Below are positions 16,659 to 25,861 of a DNA stretch of 64,000 nt, one piece after another. Source of the DNA: Sphingopyxis sp. PET50 (lineage in GTDB: Bacteria > Pseudomonadota > Alphaproteobacteria > Sphingomonadales > Sphingomonadaceae); contig NZ_CP104207.1 of the NCBI RefSeq assembly GCF_025244705.1, positions 2,542,001 through 2,606,000 on the forward strand. Reading direction: 5' to 3'. The translations under genes and the position numbers were made by a program. Below the pieces are notes generated by a model. The model did not search any database, had not been told where the DNA came from, and saw nothing but the letters and a program-made list of their open reading frames with translations. Numbering within the stretch: position 1 is the stretch's first letter; every line of letters starts with the position of its first letter.

Positions 16659-17408
16659 ATGACCGAACCTGCCCAAACCGACGCCACCCCCGCCCCTGTC
16701 AGCGCCGCGAGCGTGCGGCATTTCCGCTATTACGACATCGTCATGGCGGCGTTCGTGGCGATCCTGCTGCTCAGCAACATCATCGGGGCGTCGAAGCCCA
16801 GCTATATTCCGCTGCCCGACGGCAGCCAGTGGGCGTTCGGCGCCGGGGTGCTGTTCTTTCCGATCAGCTACATCATCGGCGACGTGCTGACCGAGGTCTA
16901 TGGCTATGCGCGCGCGCGGCGCGTGATATGGACCGGCTTCGCGGCGCTCGCCTTCATGGCCTTCATGGCATGGGTCGTCGTGTCGCTGCCGGCCGCCGAG
17001 GGCTGGCCGGGGCAGGAGAGCTATGAATTCGTGTTCGGCAACAGCTGGCGCATCGTCATCGCCTCGATGCTCGCCTTCTGGGTCGGCGAGTTCGCCAACT
17101 CCTATGTCCTCGCGCGCATGAAGATCTGGACCGGCGGGCGCTTCCTGTGGATGCGCACGATCGGTTCGACCGTCGTCGGCCAGGGGCTCGACAGCCTGAT
17201 CTTCTATCCGCTCGCCTTTTACGGCCTCGCGGGCTGGCCGCCCGGACAACTGATGCAGGTCGTGCTGTCGCAATGGCTGATCAAGACCTTGTGGGAAGCG
17301 GCGCTGACCCCGGTGACCTATGTCGTCGTCGGCACGCTCAAGCGCCGCGAGGGGGTCGACGTCTATGACGAGGGCACCGACTTCAGCCCGTTCAAGGCGA
17401 AGGTCTGA
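16659..17408 (+). CDS. yhhQ: Queuosine precursor transporter (YhhQ/VUT family)
   Basis: 249 residues with about six membrane segments: YYDIVMAAFVAILLLSNIIG, GAGVLFFPISYIIGDVLTEV, then segments near residues 90-110, 130-150, 175-200 and 205-235. The FPISYIIGDVLTEVYGY signature is characteristic of the family, which imports the 7-deazaguanine precursors preQ0/preQ1 for queuosine in tRNA. GGGGGG before the ATG at 16659 serves as the binding site. It begins 72 bases past the tRNA 5' half and is followed 8 bases later by a small membrane protein gene. Confidence 0.88.
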   Translation: MTEPAQTDATPAPVSAASVRHFRYYDIVMAAFVAILLLSNIIGASKPSYIPLPDGSQWAFGAGVLFFPISYIIGDVLTEVYGYARARRVIWTGFAALAFMAFMAWVVVSLPAAEGWPGQESYEFVFGNSWRIVIASMLAFWVGEFANSYVLARMKIWTGGRFLWMRTIGSTVVGQGLDSLIFYPLAFYGLAGWPPGQLMQVVLSQWLIKTLWEAALTPVTYVVVGTLKRREGVDVYDEGTDFSPFKAKV

Positions 17409-17416
17409 CCGCCGCG

Positions 17417-17788
17417 ATGGACGCCGCGACGGCCTCGGCCTTGTACCAGCAGGTCAAGCTCGTGCTGATCGAAGGCAGCGGGCTCGGCAAGGATGCGCTG
17501 CATATCTACGCCGGCATGACGGTCTATCTCGCCGTGCGGCTGGGGCTGCGGCGGCTGGCGTGGATGGCGTGGATCGCGGTCGTGATCGCGGCGCTGGTCG
17601 ACGAATGGCTCGATATCGAGGGCGAATATCTGCGCGGAAGGCTCGCGCCCGAACCGGGGCACTGGCACGATATCTGGAACACCGCCTTATGGCCGGGGGT
17701 GCTCGCGCTTGCCGAACGCCGGTGGCCGCGGCCGGGCGCCGCGCCCGGATCAGGCAAGCACGCCGAGCGCAGCCTCGAACAGGCGTAG
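17417..17788 (+). CDS. Small predicted membrane protein
   Basis: 123 residues; hydrophobic stretches around [20 protein letters not shown] and [20 protein letters not shown]. No family recognised. It follows the queuosine transporter by 8 bases and overlaps the end of purQ, on the other strand, by 39 bases. Probably co-transcribed with the transporter; function unknown. Confidence 0.6.
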   Translation: MDAATASALYQQVKLVLIEGSGLGKDALHIYAGMTVYLAVRLGLRRLAWMAWIAVVIAALVDEWLDIEGEYLRGRLAPEPGHWHDIWNTALWPGVLALAERRWPRPGAAPGSGKHAERSLEQA

Positions 17789-18415
17789 CCCATCGGTGCC
17801 GCCATGCGCGCGGTCGATCGCGCGCTCGGGGTGCGGCATCATGCCGAGCACATTGCCCGCATCGTTGAGTACGCCCGCAATGTCGCGCGCCGAGCCGTTG
17901 ACCGGCGCGGCATAGCGGAAGGCGACACGCCCCTCGCCTTCCAGCCGGTCGAGCGTCTCGGCATCGGCGAAATAATTGCCGTCGTGGTGCGCGACCGGGA
18001 TATCGATCGCCTCGCCCGCCCGGTAGCCGGCGGTGAACAGCGACTGGCTGTTTTCGACCGTCAGCGGCACGGTGCGGCAGACGAAGTTCAGCCCCGCGTT
18101 GCGCATCAGCGCGCCGGGGAGCAGCCCGGCTTCGGTCAGCACCTGGAAACCGTTGCACACGCCGAGTACCGGCACGCCGCGCGCCGCGGCCTCGCTCACC
18201 GCGCCGAGGATCGGCGAACGCGCCGCCATCGCGCCCGAACGCAGATAGTCGCCGTAGGAGAAGCCGCCGGGCAGCGCGATGAAGTCGATGCCGCCCGGCA
18301 GTTCGCTGTCGCGGTGCCACACCATCGCGGGAGCGTGGCCGGTGACGGTTTCGAGCGCGACCGCCATGTCGCGGTCGCAGTTGGAGCCGGGAAAGACGAT
18401 GACGGCGGTCTTCAT
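17750..18415 (-). CDS. purQ: Phosphoribosylformylglycinamidine synthase, glutaminase subunit PurQ
   Basis: 221 residues. It begins [16 protein letters not shown]; the nucleophile Cys is in [16 protein letters not shown], and the catalytic His and Glu in MMPHPERA near the end, the class I glutaminase triad. It supplies ammonia to PurL in step four of purine synthesis, in complex with PurS. purS is 14 bases upstream on the same strand, and purC lies about 6 kb away. The start at 18415 is fixed by the conserved N-terminus. Confidence 0.96.
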   Translation of the reverse strand: MKTAVIVFPGSNCDRDMAVALETVTGHAPAMVWHRDSELPGGIDFIALPGGFSYGDYLRSGAMAARSPILGAVSEAAARGVPVLGVCNGFQVLTEAGLLPGALMRNAGLNFVCRTVPLTVENSQSLFTAGYRAGEAIDIPVAHHDGNYFADAETLDRLEGEGRVAFRYAAPVNGSARDIAGVLNDAGNVLGMMPHPERAIDRAHGGTDGLRLFEAALGVLA

Positions 18416-18429
18416 GGCTCGGGGTCCCT

Positions 18430-18660
18430 TCAGGCGCGCTGGATGCGGTAGTTTTCGATCACGGTGTTCGCGAGCAGCTTCGCGCACATCGCGTCGAGAT
18501 CGGCGTCGGAGACGCCGTCGGCGACCTCGAGTTCGATGAAGCGGCCGGCGCGGACATCCTCGACGCCCGCGAACCCCAGCCCTTCGAGCGCATGGTGGAT
18601 CGCCTTGCCCTGCGGGTCGAGCACCCCCGGTTTCAGCGTCACATAGATGTTCACCTTCAT
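18430..18660 (-). CDS. purS: Phosphoribosylformylglycinamidine synthase subunit PurS
   Basis: 76 residues, the normal size. [20 protein letters not shown] and the later [15 protein letters not shown] are typical of PurS, the small subunit that joins PurQ to PurL. It precedes purQ on the same strand, so both are one transcript. No purL is in the window. Confidence 0.95.
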   Translation of the reverse strand: MKVNIYVTLKPGVLDPQGKAIHHALEGLGFAGVEDVRAGRFIELEVADGVSDADLDAMCAKLLANTVIENYRIQRA

Positions 18661-18799
18661 AGGGGGACTTTCATGGGGCGGACCTTTGCTGCGAGCGGCG
18701 GGAAGATGGGCGCGCCTATGCCCGCGAATCACCTGCGGGGCAAGGGGGCGGGCGCGGGCGGCGCGCCGGGAAAATGCGGCTGTCCGGAATGCGAACCAG

Positions 18800-18819
18800 T
18801 CGCAACTTTCCTGTTGCGA
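18800..18819. promoter_or_regulatory. Inverted repeat upstream of bfd
   Basis: TCGCAAC at 18800-18806 and GTTGCGA at 18813-18819 form a 7-base inverted repeat with a 6-base spacer, about 50 bases before the bfd start. It may be an operator for an iron or iron-sulfur regulator, but its sequence does not match a Fur box and I cannot name the regulator. Confidence 0.3.
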
Positions 18820-18866
18820 GTCCGTCGCACTATCCCTACATCGGCCTTGTTGAGAGGGATTCGCAT

Positions 18867-19040
18867 ATGGTCGTCTGTGTCTGCAACGCAATAAGGGAAA
18901 GCCAGCTGCGCGACGTCGCGCGCAATGGCCAGTTGCGCTGCGCCAAGGCCGCCTATGCGCAACTGGGTCGCAAACCCAAGTGCGGCCAGTGCCTGTCATT
19001 CGCTCGCAATATCATCAGCGAAGTCGCCGCGACCGCCTGA
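18867..19040 (+). CDS. bfd: Bacterioferritin-associated ferredoxin (Bfd)
   Basis: 57 residues. Four cysteines bind a [2Fe-2S] cluster: CVC near the N-terminus and C-x2-C in KPKCGQC, with CNAIRESQLRD between. It donates electrons to bacterioferritin to release stored iron. bfr follows 101 bases downstream, on the same strand. The start ATG at 18867 follows GAGAGGGA. Confidence 0.9.
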   Translation: MVVCVCNAIRESQLRDVARNGQLRCAKAAYAQLGRKPKCGQCLSFARNIISEVAATA

Positions 19041-19141
19041 TTTTTCTCGGTTTTCCGCCATTTTTGACCTTGGCCTGACGGGGCCGGGGCGCGTATAATG
19101 CGCCCACCCCATTCCCAAGACAAAAAGACAGGACGGACATC

Positions 19142-19624
19142 ATGAAGGGCGACGACAAGGTCATCGATTTCCTCAACGAGGCGCTGAAGAACGAGCTGAC
19201 CGCGATCAACCAATATTGGCTGCATTACCGGATGCTCGACAATTGGGGCGTCGCGAAGCTCGCGCATTTCGAGCGCGAGGAATCGATCGACGAGATGAAG
19301 CACGCCGACAAGCTGGCCGACCGCATCCTCTTCCTGGGCGGCCTGCCCAATTTCCAGATGCTGGGCCGCCTGCGCGTCGGCGAGACGGTCGAGGAAATCC
19401 TCAAGGCCGACCTCGCGCTCGAGGAAGAGGCGATCCCGCTGCTGAAGGATGCGATCGCGCATTCGGAAAGCGTGCGCGACTATGTCAGCCGCGACCTGTT
19501 CGCCGACATCCTCGAAAGCGAGGAGCATCATGTCGACGAGCTGGAGAAGCAGTTCGAGATGATCGAGCGCATGGGGCTGGAAAATTATGTCCAGCTGCAG
19601 TCGAAATCGGTCGGGGACGATTGA
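19142..19624 (+). CDS. bfr: Bacterioferritin
   Basis: 160 residues, standard length. Ferroxidase ligands are seen in ALKNELTAINQYWLHY (Glu18), HFEREESIDEMKHADKL (Glu51, His54) and ESEEHHVDELEKQ (Glu127, His130), and Met52 in DEMKHA is the haem ligand. It forms the 24-mer that stores iron. AGGACGGACATC precedes the ATG. Pairs with bfd upstream. Confidence 0.96.
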   Translation: MKGDDKVIDFLNEALKNELTAINQYWLHYRMLDNWGVAKLAHFEREESIDEMKHADKLADRILFLGGLPNFQMLGRLRVGETVEEILKADLALEEEAIPLLKDAIAHSESVRDYVSRDLFADILESEEHHVDELEKQFEMIERMGLENYVQLQSKSVGDD

Positions 19625-19780
19625 TGATTTATCCCCTCCCCTTCGGGGGAGGAATTCGATAAGAATTTGGCGATGATGTCTTTTGCAGACTCAGGACGGG
19701 AATGACCGCTTTCGGGCGGAAGCGGACGCAGGCTTATCGGCGGCACCGAAGGCGCAGTGCGCCGACGTGAGTGAGATTGA

Positions 19781-19929
19781 TTTCGCACAAAGGCACAAAG
19801 GCACGAAGAGGGCCGTTCGCGGCCGAAAGGCCGCCTTTTCATCGGCGTCGACGCTTTGACGAGGTCGAAGAGGTAAAGCCGCTTCGCGGCAAGCACGACA
19901 TCTTCGTGCCTTTGTGCCTTTGTGCGAAA
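19781..19929. repeat. Long inverted repeat with 29-bp perfect arms
   Basis: Arm 19781-19809 (starts TTTCGCACAAAGGCACAAAG) is perfectly complementary to 19901-19929, with a 91-base centre. Each arm itself holds a tandem AAAGGCAC. The centre has further small GC hairpins and no gene. It looks like a dispersed intergenic element rather than a terminator. The 597-bp gap 19625-20221 holds this, a short GGGGAGG hairpin near 19630, a Fur-like site, and no gene that I can support. Confidence 0.75.
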
Positions 19930-20082
19930 CATAATATCCGCCCCATCAGCCTCGAACAACGCTTGCTGAGCGCGTCGCCAAACATCCGCCTAACCCGATC
20001 CCGACGGGCCGCTTGGGTTTGCAAAGGATATAATCGCCAAAAATTCACAGGTGCCCACGGGCGCCTCTTTTTTTGCTTGTCT

Positions 20083-20099
20083 TTGAGAATAATTCTCAA
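20083..20099. promoter_or_regulatory. Fur-box-like palindrome
   Basis: TTGAGAATAATTCTCAA, a perfect 17-base palindrome around a central A, closely resembles the GATAATGATAATCATTATC-type Fur site in its GAGAAT/ATTCTC arms. It lies 123 bases upstream of the hypothetical gene at 20222, and not far from bfr. Iron control of that gene is inferred. Confidence 0.55.
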
Positions 20100-20221
20100 T
20101 AGCAAAGTGAGGCAGTCCCCTCCTGCTAAGCCGCTGCACCATGCAGCGGTCGACGGCTTTTTCCGGATCCGGCCCGGGATTGCGCCAATCAACCGGACCG
20201 CACGGGAAAGGGACGCGACCC

Positions 20222-20653
20222 ATGGAATCGAGCACGCTGATCCGCAGGCTGACCGAACAGCCGCTGATCCGCGACCTGCCCGTCGATGCCGCCCAGGCCG
20301 TGCTGGCGCTCCGCTATTGCATCCTCTGCCGCCGCAGCGAACGCGACCCGATGCCCGAACTCGAACGGCGCTGGGGCAATATCCTCGCGGCGCGGCGCTT
20401 TCGGCTGGTGGTCGAGGCGATCGGCCACAGCTGGCCCGACCCCTTCGCCGTCGCCCCGCCCTGCTGCCCGCGCGTCAGCTTCGACGAGAGCCTGCTCGCG
20501 GCGATGATCGGCGCCTCCGGCCGCCGCGACCGCGCGCGGTTCGACGTGCTGACGGGCGAGATGCTGGGTAGCGATGCACGCGAGATGATCTTTGTCGCGC
20601 TCGAGAATTTCCTCCGCGCACGAGCGCCGGGCATATTACCGACGCGCGACTGA
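20222..20653 (+). CDS. Hypothetical protein, possibly iron-regulated
   Basis: 143 residues, soluble, with cysteines in RYCILCRRSERD and PPCCPRVSFDE and a final helical part (AREMIFVALENFLRAR). No function recognised. The ATG at 20222 follows GGAAAGGGACG. It stands alone downstream of the Fur-like palindrome, so a role in iron physiology is possible but rests only on that site. Confidence 0.6.
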   Translation: MESSTLIRRLTEQPLIRDLPVDAAQAVLALRYCILCRRSERDPMPELERRWGNILAARRFRLVVEAIGHSWPDPFAVAPPCCPRVSFDESLLAAMIGASGRRDRARFDVLTGEMLGSDAREMIFVALENFLRARAPGILPTRD

Positions 20654-20729
20654 ACAGCACGGAAGTCTGGAGGCTGTCCTGTTCGGGCGGAATCGCTCAG
20701 GGCTACGGTTCAGTTTAAACAGGACGATT

Positions 20730-21731
20730 CTAGCGCGGGGACGCTCCGCCGATCGCCTGGCGGATCGCCGCCAGCGGCGCGCCGTCGTCGAACCGCACAC
20801 CCCGGCCATCGCCGATCACGCCCAGCGAGGCGAACAGCGCCGGCAGGTCGACCGGCGCCGCCGCGTCGCGCATCTCGGCGTAAAGCACTGACAGGATGCC
20901 GGTGCCGGTCGCCCGGTCTCCGACGGCGGCGATCCGCTCCATCGTCGACGCCGTCCGGTTGCCGCCACTGGCCGCGTTGATCGCGCGAAAGGCATGCTCG
21001 ACGCCCATTTTGCCCCGCGTCGTCCGGCGAATACGAACATCGGCGAGCAGCCAGAAGATCGCGCCGCCCCAATAGGTCCGTCCCCAGGTGGAGGTGTGGT
21101 CGAGCCCCGCGTCGCCCGGCGCGGGCAGGCCCTGCGGCATGCCCCGCACCATTCCGCGCCACAATTGCTGCTGCGACAGCTTGCCGAGCCGCGCGCGGGC
21201 GACCGGCTCGGCATAGGTCGCGCTGCCTTCGAGCGCCCAGAACTGGTTGGCGGGCAGGGTGGGCAGCATCAGGTGCAGCATTTCGTGCACCATCACCCAG
21301 TCGCGCGCATAGGTCGCGGCATCGGCACCGCGCCCGACGGCAACGCGGATCGTCGAACTGCCATAGCCCCAGGTCGTCGCGCGGCCGACGCGGCGCCCCT
21401 CCTGCGCGACGATCAGCAGCGACAGGCGCGGGACCGGAAAGCGGCCACCGAGATAGGCGGCGACCGTCTCCGCGCTGCCGCGCACCCAAGCCAGCGCCGG
21501 GGCGCGGTCGAAACCGGGTGCGCCATCGGCAAAGACGATGTCGATCGCGCCGCCCGCGACCTCGATCGTCACCGGCAGGTCCGATTTCAGCCCTTCGCGG
21601 ACCTGCCGCAGGCGGCCGTAGCGCGGCGCCTGCGCCCATGCGGGGCCGAGGGTTCCGATCGCAACGGCCGGAGCGAGCGTCGCCAACAGCGCGCGGCGCG
21701 AGAGCAGGGAGCGGCTGCGGACTTCAGGCAC
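20730..21731 (-). CDS. Predicted exported zinc metallopeptidase (HExxH)
   Basis: 333 residues. An N-terminal RRALLATLAPAVAIGTLGPA signal with twin arginines suggests Tat or Sec export. VMVHEMLHLMLP holds the HExxH zinc motif, and WALEGSATYAEP 18 residues later supplies a third-ligand Glu, the gluzincin layout. It lies 19 bases after the M16 peptidase gene on the same strand. Substrate unknown. Confidence 0.7.
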   Translation of the reverse strand: MPEVRSRSLLSRRALLATLAPAVAIGTLGPAWAQAPRYGRLRQVREGLKSDLPVTIEVAGGAIDIVFADGAPGFDRAPALAWVRGSAETVAAYLGGRFPVPRLSLLIVAQEGRRVGRATTWGYGSSTIRVAVGRGADAATYARDWVMVHEMLHLMLPTLPANQFWALEGSATYAEPVARARLGKLSQQQLWRGMVRGMPQGLPAPGDAGLDHTSTWGRTYWGGAIFWLLADVRIRRTTRGKMGVEHAFRAINAASGGNRTASTMERIAAVGDRATGTGILSVLYAEMRDAAAPVDLPALFASLGVIGDGRGVRFDDGAPLAAIRQAIGGASPR

Positions 21732-21750
21732 GCGAAAGCCGCCGCCTACG

Positions 21751-24669
21751 TCACTGCGCGGCGGCCGTTCCCGCGGAACCCGCCTTGTCGCTCACTGCCT
21801 TGATGACCAGCGCCTTGTCGTCCGTGAGATAGCGTTTGGCGAGCGCCTGCAGTTCGGCCGGCGTCGCCGCTTCGACTTCGGCGATACTCTTGCGGCTGCG
21901 GTCGAGCCGCGCTTCCTTGCTCGTCGCGGCGGCCACATAGGGAATCCAGTAGCCATTCTCGCGCCGCGCCTTGGTCATCGCCTCCAGCATCGGCTTGCGC
22001 GCGCGGTCGAGCAGGTCCGCATCGACCGGCGCGTCGCGCAATTCGCCGGCGATGCGGAGGATCGCGGCGCGGGTGGTCGCGATATCCTTGTAATCGATGT
22101 TGCTCGCCGCGAAGAGATGCCCATAGCCGGGGAAATCGTCGGACAGGCTGGCCCCCGCACCGGGGCTGTAGCTTTCGCCGAGCTTTTCGCGCAATTCCTC
22201 GGTCAGCATCAGCTGCATCACCCGCGACAGCAGCTGCAGCCGCATCGCCTCGGCGAGGTCGCTGTCGTCGCGCGCGGGCCAATAGACGCGCAGTTCGGCC
22301 TGTTCGGCGGGCCCCTTGTGGATCAGCGTGCGCTCGCTGCGGTCCTGCGCATATTCGCGGATGCGCGCCTCGGGCCGCGGGTCGAAGGCGGGCCGCCGTT
22401 CGGGCAGCGCCCCGAAGGTCGCGGCGATCGCGTCGATCGCTGCCTGTTCGTCGATGTCGCCGACGACGCCGATCTCGATCGCGCCATGTTCGAAGCTGTC
22501 GGCGACCGCCGGCTTCAGACTGGCCCAGTCGAGCGCCAGCATCTTGTCGAGCGGCGGGGTCGTCGCGCGCGGATCATTGTTGGCGAGGATGCCGCCGGCG
22601 TCGCGGCTGAGCACCGCGCCCGGCGTCGCGTCGTTCGCGGCATATTGCTGCGGCAGGATGCGGCGGATCAGTGCCAGCCCGTCGGGGCGGTAGCCGGGGT
22701 GGGTCAGATACGCCGCCATCAGCTGCGCCTGCAGCTGGAAATCGCCGGGCGAGGTGCGCGCGGTGCCGCCGAAGCTGTCGGTCGCGCTGCCGACGCTGCC
22801 GCTCACCGTGCGCCCGGCGAGGATCGTGCTCAGCTCGTCGCGGCTGTGCGCCTCGAGTCCGCCGACGCTGATCGAGCCCGCGAGCGCGACGCGCGTCGGG
22901 TCCTCCTTTGTCGCGAGCAGGCTGCCGCCGTCCACGCGCAGCGCCAGATAGACGGTATCCTTCTGATAGTCGGTCCGCTTGATGTTGAGCATGACGTTGT
23001 TCGCGAAGCGGAGGCGGCGGATGCCGAGGTCCTCGATCCGCGTGTCGCTGACGACCGTCCCCGGCGTGCCGAAATCGGTATAGGCGAAGGCGGCGCTGGC
23101 CGCGGCGGCGGGCGCGGCGACCGCGACCCGCTGCGACGCCTGGAGCGCCGCGAGGATCGCGTCGGTGCCGCCCTCGATCGGCGTCTTCGACGTCACGCGG
23201 ACGAGCGGGGCGCCGAGCCCGGCGAGGCGGTTGCGGAAGGCCGCGCTGACCGCTTCGGCGCTGAGCGAGGGCGCGGCCGCCTCGAACAGCGCCTGCGCGG
23301 TTTCGGGGCGGACGACGACGAAATCACCCTTGGCCGCCTCGACCAGCACATTGGCGAGATTCTCGCTGCGCCGCGTATCGACCCCCGCAACCGCATTCTT
23401 CAGCGCGGTGCGGCGGTTGGCGAGCTGTTCGTCGACCTCGGCCTGGGTGAAGCCGTGCTGCGCGGCGCGGCGCCATTCCTGTTCGATCAGCGCCTGCGCT
23501 TCGCGCCACGCCCCTTCTTTGGCGGTCGCGCCGATCGTCACCTGGTCGAAGACGTCCCAGCCGTTCGCATCGCCGAAATAGCCGTTCAGGATCGGCGAAT
23601 CCTCAGCCAGCGCCAGTTTGGCGAGGCGGCGCGAAACGATCGCCTCGCCGATGCCCTCGGCCAGATCCTTCGCGCGCTTCGCCTTGGTATCGGGCAATTT
23701 CACCCATGGCTTGAACGCGGTGATCGTCACCCCGTCGGCGATCGCGGGATCGACGAAGTCGTCGGCGGCCGACGGACGCCGGTAATCGATCGTGCCGAGA
23801 TCGGGGTCGGCGCCCGCGGGGCCGCGCCCCGTCCAGTCGCCGAAGCGCGCCTTGATCTTCGCCTCGACCGCCGCCGGGTCGAAATCGCCGACCATCACCA
23901 GCGTCGCGCGCTCGGGGCGGTAATAGCGGTCGTACAGGTCGCGGATGCGCGCCGCGGGGGCCGACTGGATCACCTCGACCGTGCCGACCGGGATGCGGTT
24001 CGGGGCGATGACGCCCTTCATCTGGAAATCGAGCTGGTCGATCAGGCTGCGCAGCTGATAGGTGTCGCGCGCGCGCCGTTCGGACAGGATGATGCCGCGT
24101 TCGCGGTCGACCGCCGCCGGATCGATCGTCAGCTCGCTCGCGGTCTCGCGCATCAGCATCAGCCCGGTATCGACCAGGTCGTCGGAGGCGTTGGGCAGGT
24201 CGAGCTGATAGATGGTCGCGTCGAAACCCGTCTGGGCATTGGTATCGGCGCCGAAGGCCAGCCCCTTGCGTTCGAGCAATTTGACCATTTCGCCCTCGGG
24301 CACATTGGTCGATCCGTTGAACGCCATATGCTCCAGGAAATGGGCAAGGCCGCGCTGGTCGTCGGCCTCGGCGAAACTGCCGACGTCGAAACGCATGCGG
24401 ATCGACACGCTGTCCCTGGGCGTGCTGTTCTTCAGCAGCGCATATTTCATCCCGTTGGGCAGCACGCCGAAGACGATGTTCGCATCGACCGGCACGTCGC
24501 TGGCCGCGAAGTTCCACGCGCGCGCGGCGTCGGTCTGGGGATTGGCGGCCGCGGCGGCGGGCGGCGCTGCCGGTGCCGGATCGGCGGAAAAGGCCGGGCC
24601 GGTCGTGGCGAGGAGCAGGACGAGGGGCGAAAGCGCGAGCGTGGCGCGCCGGATCGGGCGGGATGTCAT
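21751..24669 (-). CDS. M16 family zinc peptidase (insulinase-like, PqqL-type)
   Basis: 972 residues with a signal peptide ending near FSADPAPAAP. The inverted zinc motif HxxEH is HFLEHMAF near residue 108, and the third ligand is the Glu in DRERGIILSERR. Two full M16 halves follow; the C-terminal half, without the motif, shapes the closed chamber. Periplasmic peptide degradation is expected. It probably shares a transcript with the smaller metallopeptidase downstream. Confidence 0.93.
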   Translation of the reverse strand: MTSRPIRRATLALSPLVLLLATTGPAFSADPAPAAPPAAAAANPQTDAARAWNFAASDVPVDANIVFGVLPNGMKYALLKNSTPRDSVSIRMRFDVGSFAEADDQRGLAHFLEHMAFNGSTNVPEGEMVKLLERKGLAFGADTNAQTGFDATIYQLDLPNASDDLVDTGLMLMRETASELTIDPAAVDRERGIILSERRARDTYQLRSLIDQLDFQMKGVIAPNRIPVGTVEVIQSAPAARIRDLYDRYYRPERATLVMVGDFDPAAVEAKIKARFGDWTGRGPAGADPDLGTIDYRRPSAADDFVDPAIADGVTITAFKPWVKLPDTKAKRAKDLAEGIGEAIVSRRLAKLALAEDSPILNGYFGDANGWDVFDQVTIGATAKEGAWREAQALIEQEWRRAAQHGFTQAEVDEQLANRRTALKNAVAGVDTRRSENLANVLVEAAKGDFVVVRPETAQALFEAAAPSLSAEAVSAAFRNRLAGLGAPLVRVTSKTPIEGGTDAILAALQASQRVAVAAPAAAASAAFAYTDFGTPGTVVSDTRIEDLGIRRLRFANNVMLNIKRTDYQKDTVYLALRVDGGSLLATKEDPTRVALAGSISVGGLEAHSRDELSTILAGRTVSGSVGSATDSFGGTARTSPGDFQLQAQLMAAYLTHPGYRPDGLALIRRILPQQYAANDATPGAVLSRDAGGILANNDPRATTPPLDKMLALDWASLKPAVADSFEHGAIEIGVVGDIDEQAAIDAIAATFGALPERRPAFDPRPEARIREYAQDRSERTLIHKGPAEQAELRVYWPARDDSDLAEAMRLQLLSRVMQLMLTEELREKLGESYSPGAGASLSDDFPGYGHLFAASNIDYKDIATTRAAILRIAGELRDAPVDADLLDRARKPMLEAMTKARRENGYWIPYVAAATSKEARLDRSRKSIAEVEAATPAELQALAKRYLTDDKALVIKAVSDKAGSAGTAAAQ

Positions 24670-24780
24670 CGCACCGGTCTGGCGGCGGTCGCGAAGCGGG
24701 TCAAGCGCCGGTCAACCGGCCGGCACGGCGCTTTCGACAGACGACATGGGATCTCGCGCGCTCGCCTTGCGGCGGAAGCC

Positions 24781-25560
24781 TCAGCTGCCCTTCTTCTTCC
24801 GGTGGCTGTCGAGGTCGAGTACCGCATGGTCGCCGCCCTCGGGGAGCAGGCCGAGGCGGCGCGCGACCTCCTGATAGGCTTCGACCTCGCCGCCGAGGTC
24901 GCGGCGGAAGCGGTCCTTGTCGAGCTTTTCGTTGGTCGTCATGTCCCACAGGCGGCAGCCGTCGGGGCTGATCTCGTCGGCGAGGATGATGCGGCTGAAA
25001 TCGCCCTCGTAGAGACGGCCGAATTCGAGCTTGAAGTCGACGAGGCGGATGCCGACCGCGGCGAACATGCCCGACATGAAATCGTTGATGCGGATCGCCA
25101 TGTCCTGGATGTCGTGGAGCTCGTCCTGGCTGCACCAGTTGAAGCAGGCGATATGCTCCTCGGCGACGAGCGGGTCGCCGAGCGCGTCGTCCTTGTAGCA
25201 ATATTCGATCAGCGTGCGGGGAAGCTGCGTCCCCTCCTCGATGCCGAGCCGCTTCGACAGCGTGCCCGCGGCGACGTTGCGCACGATCACCTCGATCGGC
25301 ACGATCTCGACCTGGCGGATCAGCTGCTCGCGCATGTTGAGGCGGCGGATGAAGTGCGTCGGCACGCCGATGTTGCCGAGCAGCGTGAAGACATGCTCCG
25401 AAATGCGGTTGTTGAGCACGCCCTTGCCACTGATCGTGCCCTTTTTCTGCGCGTTGAACGCGGTCGCATCGTCCTTGAAATACTGGATCAGCGTGCCCGG
25501 TTCGGGGCCTTCGTAGAGGATCTTGGCTTTGCCTTCGTAGATCTGGCGGCGACGGGCCAT
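24781..25560 (-). CDS. purC: SAICAR synthetase
   Basis: 259 residues. It begins [18 protein letters not shown], the typical PurC start, with later motifs [32 protein letters not shown] and [14 protein letters not shown] for ATP and substrate binding. It joins aspartate to CAIR in purine synthesis. Standard length and fixed start. The 301-bp gap up to 25861 holds a palindromic repeat and no gene. Confidence 0.97.
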   Translation of the reverse strand: MARRRQIYEGKAKILYEGPEPGTLIQYFKDDATAFNAQKKGTISGKGVLNNRISEHVFTLLGNIGVPTHFIRRLNMREQLIRQVEIVPIEVIVRNVAAGTLSKRLGIEEGTQLPRTLIEYCYKDDALGDPLVAEEHIACFNWCSQDELHDIQDMAIRINDFMSGMFAAVGIRLVDFKLEFGRLYEGDFSRIILADEISPDGCRLWDMTTNEKLDKDRFRRDLGGEVEAYQEVARRLGLLPEGGDHAVLDLDSHRKKKGS

Positions 25561-25681
25561 GGCTGCGTACTTTCCTGTGCGTCAAAATAGCTGGCCCCGG
25601 CGAATACGACTCATCAAGAGGCGCGGCGCCGGGGCGGTTCGGGCGGCCTATAGCGGCAAAGGCCGGGCGCGTCACCAGTCA

Positions 25682-25771
25682 CGTCGCCCCCGCGCAGGCG
25701 GGGGCCGCAGTCGGCCTGTTTCCATGCTGCTGCGTAAACCGATTGCGGCCCCCGCCTGCGCGGGGGCGACG
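25682..25771. repeat. 90-bp palindromic repeat, family A (copy 1)
   Basis: Arms 25682-25709 (CGTCGCCCCCGCGCAGGCGG start) and 25744-25771 are perfectly complementary over 28 bases. The element at 59548-59637 has the same length, the same type of arms and the same centre (TCGGTTTACG) in reverse orientation, so it is a dispersed repeat and not two chance hairpins. Confidence 0.85.
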
Positions 25772-25861
25772 ATCCCATTTACGTCTTTACGCTTACGTAA
25801 ACCAGAGCTTGCCTTCGCGCGCGTCGCTTGCGACCATGGCCGCAAAGACAAGGAGAGAGAC

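Noticed and set aside
22117..25590. A 1157-codon plus-strand frame
   Set aside because: It is the antisense of the M16 peptidase and purC, rich in Arg/Ala/Asp/Gly as expected of a shadow frame in high-GC DNA; no motif is seen.
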